A stretch of DNA of 43,720 nt, from assembly GCA_016208315.1 (NCBI GenBank), contig JACQYF010000053.1:1-43720 (forward strand). Reading direction: 5' to 3'. Every line of letters begins with the position of its first letter. Position 1 is the first letter of the stretch. The notes under the pieces were generated by a model. That model had not been told where the DNA came from, made no database searches, and saw only the letters and a list, made by a program, of their open reading frames with translations. This DNA comes from Chloroflexota bacterium (lineage in GTDB: Bacteria; Chloroflexota; Anaerolineae; UBA4142). The position numbers and the translations under genes are program-made. Shown here piece after piece: positions 7,213 to 15,397 of this stretch.

Positions 7213-8295
7213 ATGGGAGTGGAACCCACTGCGCCCTGGAGCGTCGAGACGCGTCGCTGGGTCTTGATCGGCCTGGTGATCCTCGCCGCGCTGGTACTTT
7301 ACTGGATTCGCGAGACGCTCACCGTGCTGGTGCTCGCGCTCATCCTCGCCTATTTGCTCAATCCGCTCGTCGCCCTCTTCCAGCGCCACGCGCGCATCTC
7401 GCGATTGCTTGCCGCGGGCTTGATCTATCTCGCGTTCATCACTTTGCTCATCGCGTTGGCAGGCACGTTGACGCCCATCGTCGTCCGCCAGTTTCTCGGC
7501 TTGGCTGCCGACCTGGATCAAATTCTCGCGCGGCTGGACGCCGCGCTCCAGCAATTTCCTCTGCTGGGCACGCTCGGCCTTCACGTAAACGTGACCACGC
7601 TGGCGAACCAACTGCGCGCCGAAATGACCACCATAGTCGCGTTCGTACCGCGCGTATTGATCGGTGTCGGTTCGGGCGTGTTCAGGACGGTGCTCGTTTT
7701 GGTGTTGTCGTTTTACCTGTTGAAAGATGCCGAGATGATCGGCCGCGGCATTGAGAATGCCGTGCCGGGAGAATATCGCAACGAATTTCGGCGCATCAGA
7801 TTTGAATTCGCCAGCATCTGGTCGAGTTTCCTGCGCGGGCAGATCGTGCTCGCCCTCATCATCGGCACGGTAACCACGCTCGTGCTCACGGTGCTCGGCG
7901 TCCGCAACGCGCTGTTGCTCGGCTTGCTCGCGGGCATCCTCGAAGTGGTTCCCAACCTTGGGCCGATCATCGCCGCGATTCCCGCCGTGCTCATCGCCTT
8001 TTTCCAGGGCTCGGCGAATTGGGGGATCGAGAATACGACCTTCGCGCTTATCGTCGTCGTCGCGTACGTGTTGATCCAGCAACTCGAGAATCATCTCATC
8101 GTGCCAAGCGTGCTGGGGTCGAGCGTCAACCTGCCGCCGGTCGTCATTCTGTTCGGCGCGCTGGCGGGCGCGAGTCTCGCGGGCATCCTGGGAATATTTC
8201 TCGCCGCGCCGCTTTTGGCGACGGCGCGCTTGATCGGTCGCTTTCTTTTCCAAAAGCTGCTCGAACCGGAAGCAGCCACCAAATCGGGCGAATAG
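7213..8295 (+). CDS. AI-2E family transporter (PerM-like)
   Basis: The 360-residue protein has seven or eight hydrophobic segments. It has the family layout: two N-terminal helices with 'ALILAYLLNPLVALFQRH', a soluble helical insert (about 90-150), and a C-terminal block with 'LLLGLLAGILEVVPNLGPIIAAIPA' divided across two helices. The Pro-Asn/Gly-Pro pair and the ending 'LAAPLLATARLIGRF' are family hallmarks. Members export autoinducer-2 or act as Na+/H+ antiporters; the substrate here is not deducible. The ATG at 7213 lies two bases after the anti-sigma stop, so the genes are coupled. Two hairpin terminators follow. Confidence 0.9.
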   Translation: MGVEPTAPWSVETRRWVLIGLVILAALVLYWIRETLTVLVLALILAYLLNPLVALFQRHARISRLLAAGLIYLAFITLLIALAGTLTPIVVRQFLGLAADLDQILARLDAALQQFPLLGTLGLHVNVTTLANQLRAEMTTIVAFVPRVLIGVGSGVFRTVLVLVLSFYLLKDAEMIGRGIENAVPGEYRNEFRRIRFEFASIWSSFLRGQIVLALIIGTVTTLVLTVLGVRNALLLGLLAGILEVVPNLGPIIAAIPAVLIAFFQGSANWGIENTTFALIVVVAYVLIQQLENHLIVPSVLGSSVNLPPVVILFGALAGASLAGILGIFLAAPLLATARLIGRFLFQKLLEPEAATKSGE

Positions 8296-8297
8296 AA

Positions 8298-8340
8298 CGG
8301 CGAGACCCAGTCGGCAAGACGTGCCATCTGGGTCTCGCCG
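8298..8340 (+). terminator. Hairpin terminator after AI-2E transporter
   Basis: CGGCGAGACCCAG (8298-8310) pairs perfectly with CTGGGTCTCGCCG (8328-8340) around a 17-base loop. There is no immediate T-tract, so it may work as part of a double barrier with the hairpin at 8361-8387 between convergent genes. Confidence 0.6.
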
Positions 8341-8360
8341 AGGATAGGCGGACCTTGTAC

Positions 8361-8387
8361 GCAACCCGGGGCACTGCTCCGGGTTGC
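8361..8387. terminator. Second hairpin terminator, convergent junction with tatC
   Basis: GCAACCCGG (8361-8369) pairs with CCGGGTTGC (8379-8387). The T-rich run ATTTAGTTTGCTTTTTT follows on the plus strand, which also encodes the end of tatC. It can serve the plus-strand transporter, and possibly act in both directions. Confidence 0.65.
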
Positions 8388-8392
8388 GTGAT

Positions 8393-9139
8393 TTAGTTTG
8401 CTTTTTTGGCCACGGCTACGCTGGCGGGCGCGGCCTTGGGCGCGACGAATCGCGATGCAACGAGCGCCAGCTCGAAGAGCACGACCATGGGCAGCATGAC
8501 CACCATGGGCGCGACGATTGGATCGGCGACGGGCGTGATCAACTCGGCAAAGACGAAGATGATAAAGTAGGCCACCTTGCGTTGTTTGCGGAGCGCTTGC
8601 GGCGAGACGATGCCCAGCTTGATGAGAATGAGAATCACCAGCGGCATCTCAAACGCCAGCCCGGTCGCCACGAGGAAATAGACGACGAAAGCGATATACT
8701 GGTCGGCGCTGGGAAGGTAATTGAGCTCGCTGCCGAACATGCTGAACAAAACCTCCATCATGTTCGCCAGCATCATATAGCCAAACGAATTACCTAACAG
8801 AAAGAGACCCACCATCGCGATCAGGCCGGGAATCAGGAACCGTCTTTCGGTCGGCAGCAAGCCCGGCTCGATAAACCGCGTGACCTGAAAGAGCCAGATG
8901 GGCGCGGCGAGCACGAGGCCGCCGTAGAGCGCCACGCGAAATCGAATCATAAAGCCATCAAGCGGGCTAAACGCTTGAAGCTTGATGTCGCCCGCCGGCG
9001 CGCGCAAAAAATGCAGGATGGCGTCGGAAAACACGTAGGCGAGCGCCGTGGTGACCAGGATCGCGATCAGTGAGATGAATAATCGGCTGCGGATTTCCTC
9101 GAGATGTTCGAGAAAGCCCATCCGCTTTTCTTCGGGCAT
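8393..9139 (-). CDS. tatC: Twin-arginine translocase subunit TatC
   Basis: TatC binds twin-arginine signal peptides and, with TatA, moves folded proteins across the membrane. The 248-residue protein begins MGFLEHLEEIRSRLF (the conserved N-terminal element) and has six hydrophobic segments, including 'FEMPLVILILIKLGIV' and the conserved 'FAELITPVADPIV' segment. It is immediately downstream of tatA. The Sox and Idr-like proteins in this window with RR-F-type signals would be its clients (inference). Confidence 0.95.
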   Translation of the reverse strand: MPEEKRMGFLEHLEEIRSRLFISLIAILVTTALAYVFSDAILHFLRAPAGDIKLQAFSPLDGFMIRFRVALYGGLVLAAPIWLFQVTRFIEPGLLPTERRFLIPGLIAMVGLFLLGNSFGYMMLANMMEVLFSMFGSELNYLPSADQYIAFVVYFLVATGLAFEMPLVILILIKLGIVSPQALRKQRKVAYFIIFVFAELITPVADPIVAPMVVMLPMVVLFELALVASRFVAPKAAPASVAVAKKAN

Positions 9140-9146
9140 AACTAAC

Positions 9147-9425
9147 CTACTGCGCCGCGCCGCACTCGGGGCAGAATTTCAGGCCGGGCTGAATCAGCTT
9201 GCTGCAATTCTTGCACGCGACTTTGGCCGGCTCTTCGGGCTTGGGCTCAGTTTTCGTTGTCACTTCTTCGCTAAAACTTTGCGTCGCCTCTTTCGTCGCG
9301 GTCGAAAATTCTCGCAGCATCTTGCCGAACGAGCGGCCGATTTCCGGCAGGCGCGACGGGCCAAAGATCAACAGCGCGACGACGAGAATAATGATCAGGT
9401 GGGTCGGTTGTAATCCGAACGGCAT
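9147..9425 (-). CDS. tatA: TatA-like translocase with C-terminal zinc-ribbon tail
   Basis: A TatA protein forms the variable pore of the Tat system. The N-terminal helix ('[28 protein letters not shown]') has the conserved FGP and the amphipathic helix that follows. An acidic linker is followed by a tail with two CxxC pairs, CKNC and CPEC, spaced like a zinc ribbon; this is unusual for TatA. The ATG at 9425 is chosen because AGGAG lies 8 bases upstream. A TTG two codons earlier lacks good spacing. The 92-residue length and a shared promoter upstream make this a plausible tatA-tatC operon. Confidence 0.92.
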   Translation of the reverse strand: MPFGLQPTHLIIILVVALLIFGPSRLPEIGRSFGKMLREFSTATKEATQSFSEEVTTKTEPKPEEPAKVACKNCSKLIQPGLKFCPECGAAQ

Positions 9426-9484
9426 TTCCAAAACTCCTTTTGAGTCGCTGCGCAGATTCCTTAGGGCGCAGCCATCTGCTCAAA

Positions 9485-9513
9485 ATTGTACCACAAAGGC
9501 CCATGCCATGCAA
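9485..9513 (-). promoter_or_regulatory. Putative promoter for tatA-tatC
   Basis: On the minus strand, TTGCAT (9508-9513) lies 17 bp upstream of TACAAT (9485-9490). The -10 is a near match; the -35 matches only TTG. It lies about 60 bp before the tatA start and is divergent from the xpt promoter. Confidence 0.5.
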
Positions 9514-9524
9514 ATATGGTCCGC

Positions 9525-9554
9525 TTGTACAAAACGAATTCCTCGTGCTATACT
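9525..9554 (+). promoter_or_regulatory. Putative promoter for xpt
   Basis: TTGTAC (9525-9530), 18 bp, TATACT (9549-9554). A start near 9561 leaves a leader of about 48 bases, with GAGGGG near the ATG. The leader is too short for a purine riboswitch. Confidence 0.6.
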
Positions 9555-9608
9555 GCGCCCCGTAACAACGGACCGAACTTGCCGGCACGACCATCATGCG
9601 GAGGGGAT

Positions 9609-10178
9609 ATGCAGGAACTCAAGGAGCGGATTCTAAAAGAGGGACGGAATCTGGGCGGCGGCATTCTCAAAGTGGATTCATTTCTCAATCATCAAATTGA
9701 TCCGGGCCTGATGGTCCGGCTGGGCGAAGAATTGGCGCGCCGCCTGGCGCATACCCAGCCGACCAAAGTTCTCACGGCCGAGACGAGCGGCATCGCGCCG
9801 GCGCTGGCGACCGCCGCGGTGCTCGGCATTCCCGTCGTGTTTGCGCGCAAGCACGCGCCCCTCACGATGGACTATACCATCGTCAGCGAAAACGCGAAAT
9901 CGCGGACGCACGGCAACCTGGTCGAGCTGATGGTTTCGACCGAGTACCTCCGCCCGCCGGATCGCGTGCTCATTATTGACGATTTCCTCGCGACCGCGCA
10001 GACCATCGAGGCGCTGGCGCGGCTCGTCGCCAAAGTCAACGCGCGCCTCGTCGGCATCGGCACGGTCATCGAAAAGCAGTTCGAGCGCGGCCGCGTAAAC
10101 CTCGGCCATGTGGACGTGCCGATCATCAGTCTCGCCGTCATCACCAGCATGGACGACGGCCGGATCATCTTCGAATAA
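9609..10178 (+). CDS. xpt: Xanthine phosphoribosyltransferase
   Basis: Xpt converts xanthine plus PRPP to XMP. XMP feeds GMP synthase (guaA), which lies next. The 189-residue protein has the Gram-positive-type Xpt order: MQELKERILKEG, 'FLNHQIDP', 'TAETSGIAPALATA', 'FARKHAPLTM', and the PRPP-binding loop VLIIDDFLATAQT. The 'VIEKQFERGR' motif is also characteristic. GAGGGG at 9601-9606 sets ATG 9609; the frame upstream is open but has the promoter inside it. Purine salvage is the evident role. Confidence 0.95.
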   Translation: MQELKERILKEGRNLGGGILKVDSFLNHQIDPGLMVRLGEELARRLAHTQPTKVLTAETSGIAPALATAAVLGIPVVFARKHAPLTMDYTIVSENAKSRTHGNLVELMVSTEYLRPPDRVLIIDDFLATAQTIEALARLVAKVNARLVGIGTVIEKQFERGRVNLGHVDVPIISLAVITSMDDGRIIFE

Positions 10179-10273
10179 CCTCACCGCCCTCCCCCTTCCC
10201 CCTCCCCCCTCTGCTGGGCTGAAGTTCAAGCCCAGGAGAGGGGGGAGGGGGACCGAGGGGGTAGGGGGTGAGG
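10179..10273. repeat. G/C-skewed inverted repeat upstream of guaA
   Basis: The element runs from CCTCACC (10179-10185) to GGTGAGG (10267-10273), with a nearly all-C left arm and a nearly all-G right arm. The core is CTGGGCT (10214-10220) with AGCCCAG (10229-10235). It fills the xpt-guaA gap. The G-rich arm has several runs of at least four Gs and could form a G-quadruplex in the transcript, just before the guaA SD (AGGAGG, 10271-10276). The outermost pairing would partly hide that SD. A related C/G-skewed element lies in frame in mutS2. Confidence 0.75.
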
Positions 10274-10283
10274 AGGAGCCCCA

Positions 10284-11825
10284 ATGTCGGATACGATTGT
10301 CATCCTCGATTTCGGTTCGCAGTACACGCAGTTGATCGCGCGCCGCGTGCGCGAACTGCGCGTCTATTGCGAGATTTTGCCACACGATGCGCCGCGCGAG
10401 GCGATTACGCGGTTAAAGCCGCGCGGCATCATTCTATCCGGCGGGCCGAACAGCGTTTACGATCCGGGCGCGCCGTCGCTGCCACTTTTCCTGTTGGACC
10501 TCGGCTTGCCCTTGCTCGGCATCTGCTATGGGATGCAACTCCTCGCATATCATCTCGGCGGCCGCGTGGAAAAGCCAACCGTGCGCGAATACGGCCACGC
10601 GACCGTTCACATAGATCGCGCCGAATCTCTATTCTCTAATCTCCCGTCTCCAATTTCCGTGTGGATGAGTCACGGCGATCAAATCATCGCGCTGCCGCAG
10701 GGATTCGTCCCCCTCGCGCACAGCGAAACCTGTCCCTTCGCGGCGATGGCCGATCCCGCGCACCGGATTTACGCGCTCCAGTTTCATCCCGAGGTCGTGC
10801 ACACGCCGCAAGGTCTCGACATCCTGCGGAATTTTCTGTTCGATGTCTGCGGCTGCGCGGGCGATTGGACCCCCGCGGCTTTTATCGCCGCGGCCATCGA
10901 GCAAATTCGCGCGCGCGTGGGCTCGGCGCGCATCCTCTGCGCCTTGAGCGGCGGCGTGGACTCGACCGTGGCCGCGGCGCTGGTCGGTCGCGCGGTGGGC
11001 GAGCGGTTGGTGTGCGTGTTCGTAGACCATGGCTTGCTCCGGGCCGGGGAGGCGCGCGCGGTCAATCAGGTTTTCCAGGAACGCCTGGGCTTGGAGATCG
11101 TCACCGTAGACGCGCAAGGGCGCTTTGTCGCCAAACTGCGCGGCGTGACCGACCCCGAGCAAAAGCGCAAGATCATCGGCGCCGAATTCATCCGCGTCTT
11201 TGAGGAAACCGCGCGCGCGGTCGCAACGGATACGCCCGTGCGTTTTCTCGCGCAAGGGACGCTCTACCCCGACGTGATCGAGTCGCGCGGCCCGGAGCGG
11301 CAAGCGGCGGCGCGTATCAAGACCCACCACAACGTCGGCGGCCTGCCCGAGGATTTGCAGTTCGATTTGGTCGAGCCGCTGCGCTACTTGTTCAAGGACG
11401 AAGTCCGCGCCGTCGGTTTGGAGTTGGGGCTGCCGAAGGAGATCGTATATCGCCAACCCTTTCCGGGGCCGGGCCTGGCGGTTCGCATCTTGGGCGAGGT
11501 CACCGAGGAACGCCTCGCCATTTTGCGCGCGGCCGATGCGGTCGTGCGGGAAGAGATTGACCGCTGCGAGAGTGAGGTGTGGCAATATTTCGCCGTCCTC
11601 ACGCCGCTCAAGACGGTCGGCGTGATGGGCGATGGGCGCACCTACGATCACGTGGTCGCGGTCCGCGCCGTCACGAGCGCGGACGGCATGACCGCGGATT
11701 GGGCGCGCTTGCCCTACGACGTGCTCGCCCGCATCAGCTCGCGCCTCGTCAACGAGGTCCGCGGCGTCAACCGCGTCGTCTACGACATTACGAGCAAACC
11801 GCCGAGCACGATCGAATGGGAGTGA
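10284..11825 (+). CDS. guaA: GMP synthase (glutamine-hydrolysing)
   Basis: GuaA aminates XMP to GMP with glutamine and ATP. The N-terminal class I amidotransferase domain has '[14 protein letters not shown]', 'GICYGMQ' with the nucleophile Cys81, and 'QFHPEVVHT'. The central ATP-pyrophosphatase domain has the P-loop SGGVDSTVA near residue 226. The C-terminal dimerisation domain includes '[13 protein letters not shown]' and '[13 protein letters not shown]', the standard ending. At 513 residues it is full length. AGGAGG with 7-base spacing sets ATG 10284. It forms a salvage unit with xpt, and the structured repeat between them may limit read-through or translation. Confidence 0.97.
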   Translation: MSDTIVILDFGSQYTQLIARRVRELRVYCEILPHDAPREAITRLKPRGIILSGGPNSVYDPGAPSLPLFLLDLGLPLLGICYGMQLLAYHLGGRVEKPTVREYGHATVHIDRAESLFSNLPSPISVWMSHGDQIIALPQGFVPLAHSETCPFAAMADPAHRIYALQFHPEVVHTPQGLDILRNFLFDVCGCAGDWTPAAFIAAAIEQIRARVGSARILCALSGGVDSTVAAALVGRAVGERLVCVFVDHGLLRAGEARAVNQVFQERLGLEIVTVDAQGRFVAKLRGVTDPEQKRKIIGAEFIRVFEETARAVATDTPVRFLAQGTLYPDVIESRGPERQAAARIKTHHNVGGLPEDLQFDLVEPLRYLFKDEVRAVGLELGLPKEIVYRQPFPGPGLAVRILGEVTEERLAILRAADAVVREEIDRCESEVWQYFAVLTPLKTVGVMGDGRTYDHVVAVRAVTSADGMTADWARLPYDVLARISSRLVNEVRGVNRVVYDITSKPPSTIEWE

Positions 11826-11847
11826 AGGGCGATAGTACCTTTGTTGA

Positions 11848-11876
11848 TTGCCTGCGCTGGGCGACTGTGGTATACT
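11848..11876 (+). promoter_or_regulatory. Putative promoter for the small peptide-cvpA-mutS2 operon
   Basis: TTGCCT (11848-11853), 17 bp, TATACT (11871-11876), followed by a T-rich start region. It lies just after guaA and about 20 bp before the micropeptide ATG. Confidence 0.55.
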
Positions 11877-11899
11877 TTTTGCGGTGAAGGGAGAATTCA

Positions 11900-11989
11900 A
11901 TGAAGATTACTCGGACCCACATTGCGCTCGCACTCTTGGCTCTCCTGGCCGTTCTGATTCTGGTCGGACGCTTTTTCGGCCCGACGTGA
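11900..11989 (+). CDS. Small single-span membrane peptide (29 aa)
   Basis: An ATG frame with GAAGGGAG just upstream encodes MKITRTHIALALLALLAVLI followed by a short end VGRFFGPT. It has a basic N-terminus and one leucine-rich helix, as expected for a single-span peptide. It ends seven bases before the CvpA-family ATG. A dedicated SD, a promoter and the close spacing make it likely to be translated. No family is recognised. Confidence 0.5.
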   Translation: MKITRTHIALALLALLAVLILVGRFFGPT

Positions 11990-11996
11990 GGTCGCC

Positions 11997-12554
11997 ATGG
12001 GCTTTCTTGGAGGGTTTAACTGGCTCGACGTGTTGGTGCTTTTCGCGCTGATTATCGGACTTGGCGTCGGGTACGCGCAAGGGATGTTGCGGCAGATGAT
12101 CGGGCTGGCCGCGCTCTACGTCGGCGCGATTCTCGGCGCGCAGTACTATACCGTGATTGCCGGCGCCATCCGGTTCGTGTTCAACAACGCGCCGTCACGC
12201 TTCGTCAACGCGTTGGGATTTTTCGCGATTCTCTTGATCGTCACCAGTTTGATCAATTGGCTGGCGTTCGACGCGTATCGCTCGACAAACCTCAAACTCT
12301 TTCCCATCATTGACCATTTGGGCGGCAGCATCTTGGGTTTGATTACGACGGTTATCGTCATTAGTCTATTCTTGCCGATTGTCACTTTTGGCGCGGCCGA
12401 GCCGTGGCCGTGGGCCGAGCAGACGCGCCTCTTGATTGTCGCCGGCATACAGACTTCGCGGCTGCTGCCCATCTTTGACCTTTTCAAGCCGGGGCTGCTC
12501 AACGCTCTCGGCCCCTGGCTGCCCGGCGGCTTACCTTCGATCTTTAATCTGTAA
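11997..12554 (+). CDS. CvpA family membrane protein
   Basis: The 185-residue product has four hydrophobic segments, beginning 'FNWLDVLVLFALIIGLGVGYAQG', then two central helices and 'GSILGLITTVIVISLFLPI', matching the CvpA/colicin V production family (PF02674). CvpA proteins influence envelope integrity, but their exact activity is unclear. It directly precedes mutS2, as the related gene does in Bacillus, where cvpA-like yshB lies near mutS2. That synteny supports the call. A GAGGTC precedes the ATG. Confidence 0.85.
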   Translation: MGFLGGFNWLDVLVLFALIIGLGVGYAQGMLRQMIGLAALYVGAILGAQYYTVIAGAIRFVFNNAPSRFVNALGFFAILLIVTSLINWLAFDAYRSTNLKLFPIIDHLGGSILGLITTVIVISLFLPIVTFGAAEPWPWAEQTRLLIVAGIQTSRLLPIFDLFKPGLLNALGPWLPGGLPSIFNL

Positions 12555-12599
12555 GGAGGTAGAAACCCGTTTTCCGATGAGAAAACGGGTTTCTAAATC
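12554..12599 (+). promoter_or_regulatory. Shine-Dalgarno separated from mutS2 start by a perfect hairpin
   Basis: AGGAGGT (12554-12560) is followed at once by AGAAACCCGTTTTC (12561-12574), a 6-base loop, and its exact complement (12581-12594), then AAATC and the mutS2 ATG at 12600. Linear spacing is 39 bases, far too long. If the hairpin folds, the SD is effectively 5 bases from the ATG. No other good SD precedes the ATG. Confidence 0.7.
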
Positions 12600-15038
12600 A
12601 TGCGCCCAAAATATCTGCATACCCTCGAATTCGACAAAATCCTGGCGCGCCTCGCCGCGCATGCGGCATTTTCCGCCAGCGAACAACTCGCGCGCGCGCT
12701 CGCGCCTTCCACCGACGCGGACGAGATCGCGCGATGGCAGAGCGAGACGACCGAAGCGCGCGCCCTGCTCGACCAACATTCGGAAATCGGCATCGGCGGC
12801 GCGCGCGACGTGCGGCCGCACACACGCAACGCGCGCATCGGCGCGCTCCTCAGCCCGCTCGATCTCCTCGAAATCCGCCAGACGCTGCTCGCGGCCCGCT
12901 CCCTGCGCCGCGCCCTCGCCCGGCAGGAATTGCTGTATCCGCGACTCGCGTCGCGCGCGACGCAATTGCAGGAATTGCCCGTCATCGGCGACGCGGTCGC
13001 GCGCGCGATCAACGACCGCGTCGAAGTGATGGATTCCGCTTCGGACGCGCTGGCGCGCATCCGCCACGATCTCAACGTCACGCGGGCGCGGCTCATGGAC
13101 AAGTTGCAGCGGATCATCACTTCGCCCGGCAACGCGAAAATCATCCAAGAGCCGATCATCACCCAGCGCGACGGGCGCTATGTAATTCCCGTGCGCGCGG
13201 AATCGAAAGGACGTTTGCAGGGCGTCGTCCATGATACGAGCGCGAGCGGCGCGACGTTTTTTGTCGAACCCTTGGCCGTCGTCGAGATGGGGAATCGCGT
13301 GCGCGAGCTGGAACGCGAGGAGGCGCGGGAGGTTGAGCGCATCCTGCGTGAACTGACCGCGCTCGTCGGCGCGCACGCCGACCCGATTGATTGGACCGTC
13401 GAGGCCCTCGCCGAGATTGACCTCGCGTTCGCCAAAGCCAAATACTCGGCGGAGATTCGGGGGATAGAACCGGCTTTGGAAGTTGGAAGTGTCAAGCGAT
13501 CCGCCTCCAACCTCCAATCTCCAATCCCTACGGGACGCTTCGCAGTCTCCAATCTCCAATTAGTGAACGCCCGTCACCCTTTGCTCGATCCCTCTACAGT
13601 CGTCCCCATCTCCGTCTCCCTCGGCAGTGAGTTTTCGATTCTCATTATCACCGGACCGAACACGGGCGGCAAGACCGTTACGCTCAAGACGGTCGGCTTG
13701 CTGGCGCTGATGGCGCAGAGCGGGCTGCACCTTCCCGCGGATGACGGCTCGCGCCTGCCGATTTACACCGGCGTGTACGCGGACATTGGCGACGAGCAAT
13801 CCATCGAGCAGAGTCTTTCGACATTTTCGTCGCACTTGAAAAATCTGGTCGAGATTCTGCGCGAGGCGGACAGCCGTTCGCTGGTTTTGCTCGACGAACT
13901 CGGCGCGGGCACCGATCCGGTGGAGGGTTCGGCCCTCGGGCGCGCCATCTTGATGGATTTGCTGGACCGCAAGATTCCCGCGCTCGTCGCGACGCACTAT
14001 GCCGAACTAAAAGCATTCGCGCATTCGACGCCCGGCGTACAGAACGCCTCGATGGAATTTGACCTTGAGACGCTTTCGCCGACTTTTCACTTGACGATTG
14101 GCCTGCCGGGCCGCTCGAACGCGTTTGCGATTGCGGCGCGCCTCGGCCTCAATCCCAAGGTGATCGAGACGGCGCGCGCGGCCATCAGCCGCGGCGATGT
14201 GGAAATGGAACGCATGCTGGCGGAGATTCGCTCCGCGCGCCAGCAAGCCGCTTCGGATCGGACGCACGCCGAGCTCGCGCAGCGCGAGGCCGAGAAACTC
14301 GCCCAGGAGGCGCGGCGTCAGGTGGCGGCCGCGGAAAAATCGCGCGCTGAGATTTTGGACCAGGCCCGCGCCGACGCGCAGGCGGAGATCGAACTGGCAC
14401 GCGAGGAATTGAACCGGCTGCGGCAGGAATGGCGCGCCGTGTCGCTGACGCGTGATTTCGTCGAAAAAGAAGCGGCGAAGCTGGACGAACTCGCTTCGCA
14501 ACTCCAACCCCCACCCTCTGCCCCGCTTCCCCCTTCTCCCTCCCCCGTCTCGACAGGGGAGGGAGAAGGGGGAGCGAGGGGGATGAGGGTGGGGGTTGGA
14601 GATCACGTTTTTGTCGAGCGGCTGGGCAAGGCGGGCCAAGTGGTCGCGATGGACGCCGATGGCGCGGACGTGCAGATCGGCAGTTTTCGCGTTCGCTTGA
14701 AACGGGACGAGCTTGGCGATAAGGTTGCCCCGCGCGACATGCCGCGCCCAGAGCTGGCCAGCCGCGTCACCCTGCCCGAGGTGGAATCGCCGGGCGTCGA
14801 AGTGAGTTTGCGCGGGCTGCGCGCCGACGATGCGCTCGACCGCTTGGACAAGTATCTCGACCGCGCTTACCTCGCGGGTCTGCCCTACGTCCGCATCGTC
14901 CACGGCAAAGGCACGGGCACCCTGCGCAAGCTGGCCCGCGAGTTGCTGCGCGAGCACCCGCTCGTCGCGGAAATCCGCGAAGCCGCCGCGTACGAAGGCG
15001 GCGAAGGCGTGACGATTGCCAAGCTCGTCGCGCGTTGA
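12600..15038 (+). CDS. mutS2: Endonuclease MutS2
   Basis: MutS2 is a MutS-like ATPase with an endonuclease tail. It is reported to suppress recombination and to rescue collided ribosomes. The 812 residues contain the MutS core with the conserved 'TQRDGRYVIPVRAESKGR', 'VHDTSASGATFFVEP', the Walker A GPNTGGKT (about residues 350-357), 'LLDELGAGTDPVEG' and 'ATHYAELKAFA'. A long coiled coil follows, and the C-terminal Smr domain has 'VSLRGLRADDALDRLDKYLD' and 'HGKGTGTLRKL'. Two low-complexity repeats are translated in frame (about residues 293-320 and 635-667). Neither carries a stop. The last codons and the stop TGA lie inside the first 100-bp repeat unit downstream. Confidence 0.95.
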   Translation: MRPKYLHTLEFDKILARLAAHAAFSASEQLARALAPSTDADEIARWQSETTEARALLDQHSEIGIGGARDVRPHTRNARIGALLSPLDLLEIRQTLLAARSLRRALARQELLYPRLASRATQLQELPVIGDAVARAINDRVEVMDSASDALARIRHDLNVTRARLMDKLQRIITSPGNAKIIQEPIITQRDGRYVIPVRAESKGRLQGVVHDTSASGATFFVEPLAVVEMGNRVRELEREEAREVERILRELTALVGAHADPIDWTVEALAEIDLAFAKAKYSAEIRGIEPALEVGSVKRSASNLQSPIPTGRFAVSNLQLVNARHPLLDPSTVVPISVSLGSEFSILIITGPNTGGKTVTLKTVGLLALMAQSGLHLPADDGSRLPIYTGVYADIGDEQSIEQSLSTFSSHLKNLVEILREADSRSLVLLDELGAGTDPVEGSALGRAILMDLLDRKIPALVATHYAELKAFAHSTPGVQNASMEFDLETLSPTFHLTIGLPGRSNAFAIAARLGLNPKVIETARAAISRGDVEMERMLAEIRSARQQAASDRTHAELAQREAEKLAQEARRQVAAAEKSRAEILDQARADAQAEIELAREELNRLRQEWRAVSLTRDFVEKEAAKLDELASQLQPPPSAPLPPSPSPVSTGEGEGGARGMRVGVGDHVFVERLGKAGQVVAMDADGADVQIGSFRVRLKRDELGDKVAPRDMPRPELASRVTLPEVESPGVEVSLRGLRADDALDRLDKYLDRAYLAGLPYVRIVHGKGTGTLRKLARELLREHPLVAEIREAAAYEGGEGVTIAKLVAR
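13476..13560. repeat. CT-rich repeat inserted in frame in mutS2
   Basis: TTGGAAGTTGGAAG (13476-13489) is the near-inverse of CCTCCAACCTCCAA (13504-13517; 12 of 14 positions). It is followed by repeated TCTCCAAT at about 13518 and 13545-13560. It encodes roughly residues 293-320, just before the conserved 'NARHPLLDP' segment. It preserves the frame. Confidence 0.6.
14504..14599. repeat. C-rich/G-rich inverted repeat inserted in frame in mutS2
   Basis: A 96-bp inverted repeat spans 14504-14599. The left arm is CCAACCCCCACCCTC and onward, the right arm its complement, with a stem near 36 bp. Its length is a multiple of three. It encodes a Pro/Ser-rich then Gly/Glu-rich run (about residues 635-667) in the linker before 'VGDHVFVERLGKAGQV'. 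It belongs to the same kind of element as 10179-10273. Confidence 0.7.
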
Positions 15039-15385
15039 GTTGTTCGTAGTGCGCTACGCAGCGAAGCGGAGTAGCGCCCGTGCGCGACGGCACTCCGCAA
15101 ACCCGGCTACGTGCCTGACTACGAACAAGGCGCGTTGGAGTGTTCGTAGTACGCTACGGAGTGGAGCGGAGTAGCGTTCGCGCGCGGCGGCACTCCGCGA
15201 ACCCGGCTACGTGCCTGACTACGAACGAGGCGCGTTGGAGTGTTCGTAGTACGCTACGGAGTGGAGCGGAGTAGCGTCCGCGCACGACAGCACTCCGCAA
15301 ACTCGGCTGCGTGCCTGACTACGAACACGACGGCACTCCGCAAAGCCCGCTGCGTGCCTGGCTACGAACGTGACTGACTACGAAC
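15031..15385. repeat. REP-like tandem array (three 100-bp units plus remnants) beside RAYT
   Basis: Units start at 15031, 15131 and 15231 with exactly 100-bp spacing. Each has CGCGTTG(G)AG, then GTTCGTAGT, ACGCTAC...GTAGCG hairpin arms, a GGCACTCCGC segment, and ends with TGACTACGAAC. A partial unit (15328-15370) and a terminal ACTACGAAC (15377-15385) follow. Unit 1 begins in the last codons of mutS2. The RAYT gene begins 13 bases after the array. This is the expected arrangement of a RAYT and its own REP sequences. Confidence 0.85.
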
Positions 15386-15397
15386 TGGAGGTTCGCC

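Noticed and set aside
9555..9608. Purine riboswitch before xpt
   Set aside because: From the predicted start near 9561 the leader is about 48 bases, shorter than a purine aptamer, and no conserved J2-3/J3-1 pattern is seen.
10621..10660. CT-rich stretch in guaA as another inserted repeat
   Set aside because: The region TCTCTATTCTCTAATCTCC looks similar to the mutS2 repeat, but it is short and lacks a paired arm, and the translated residues fit a normal GuaA linker.
15031..15385. CRISPR array
   Set aside because: The 100-bp units are contiguous and nearly identical with no unique spacers, and they carry palindromic ends matching a RAYT substrate.
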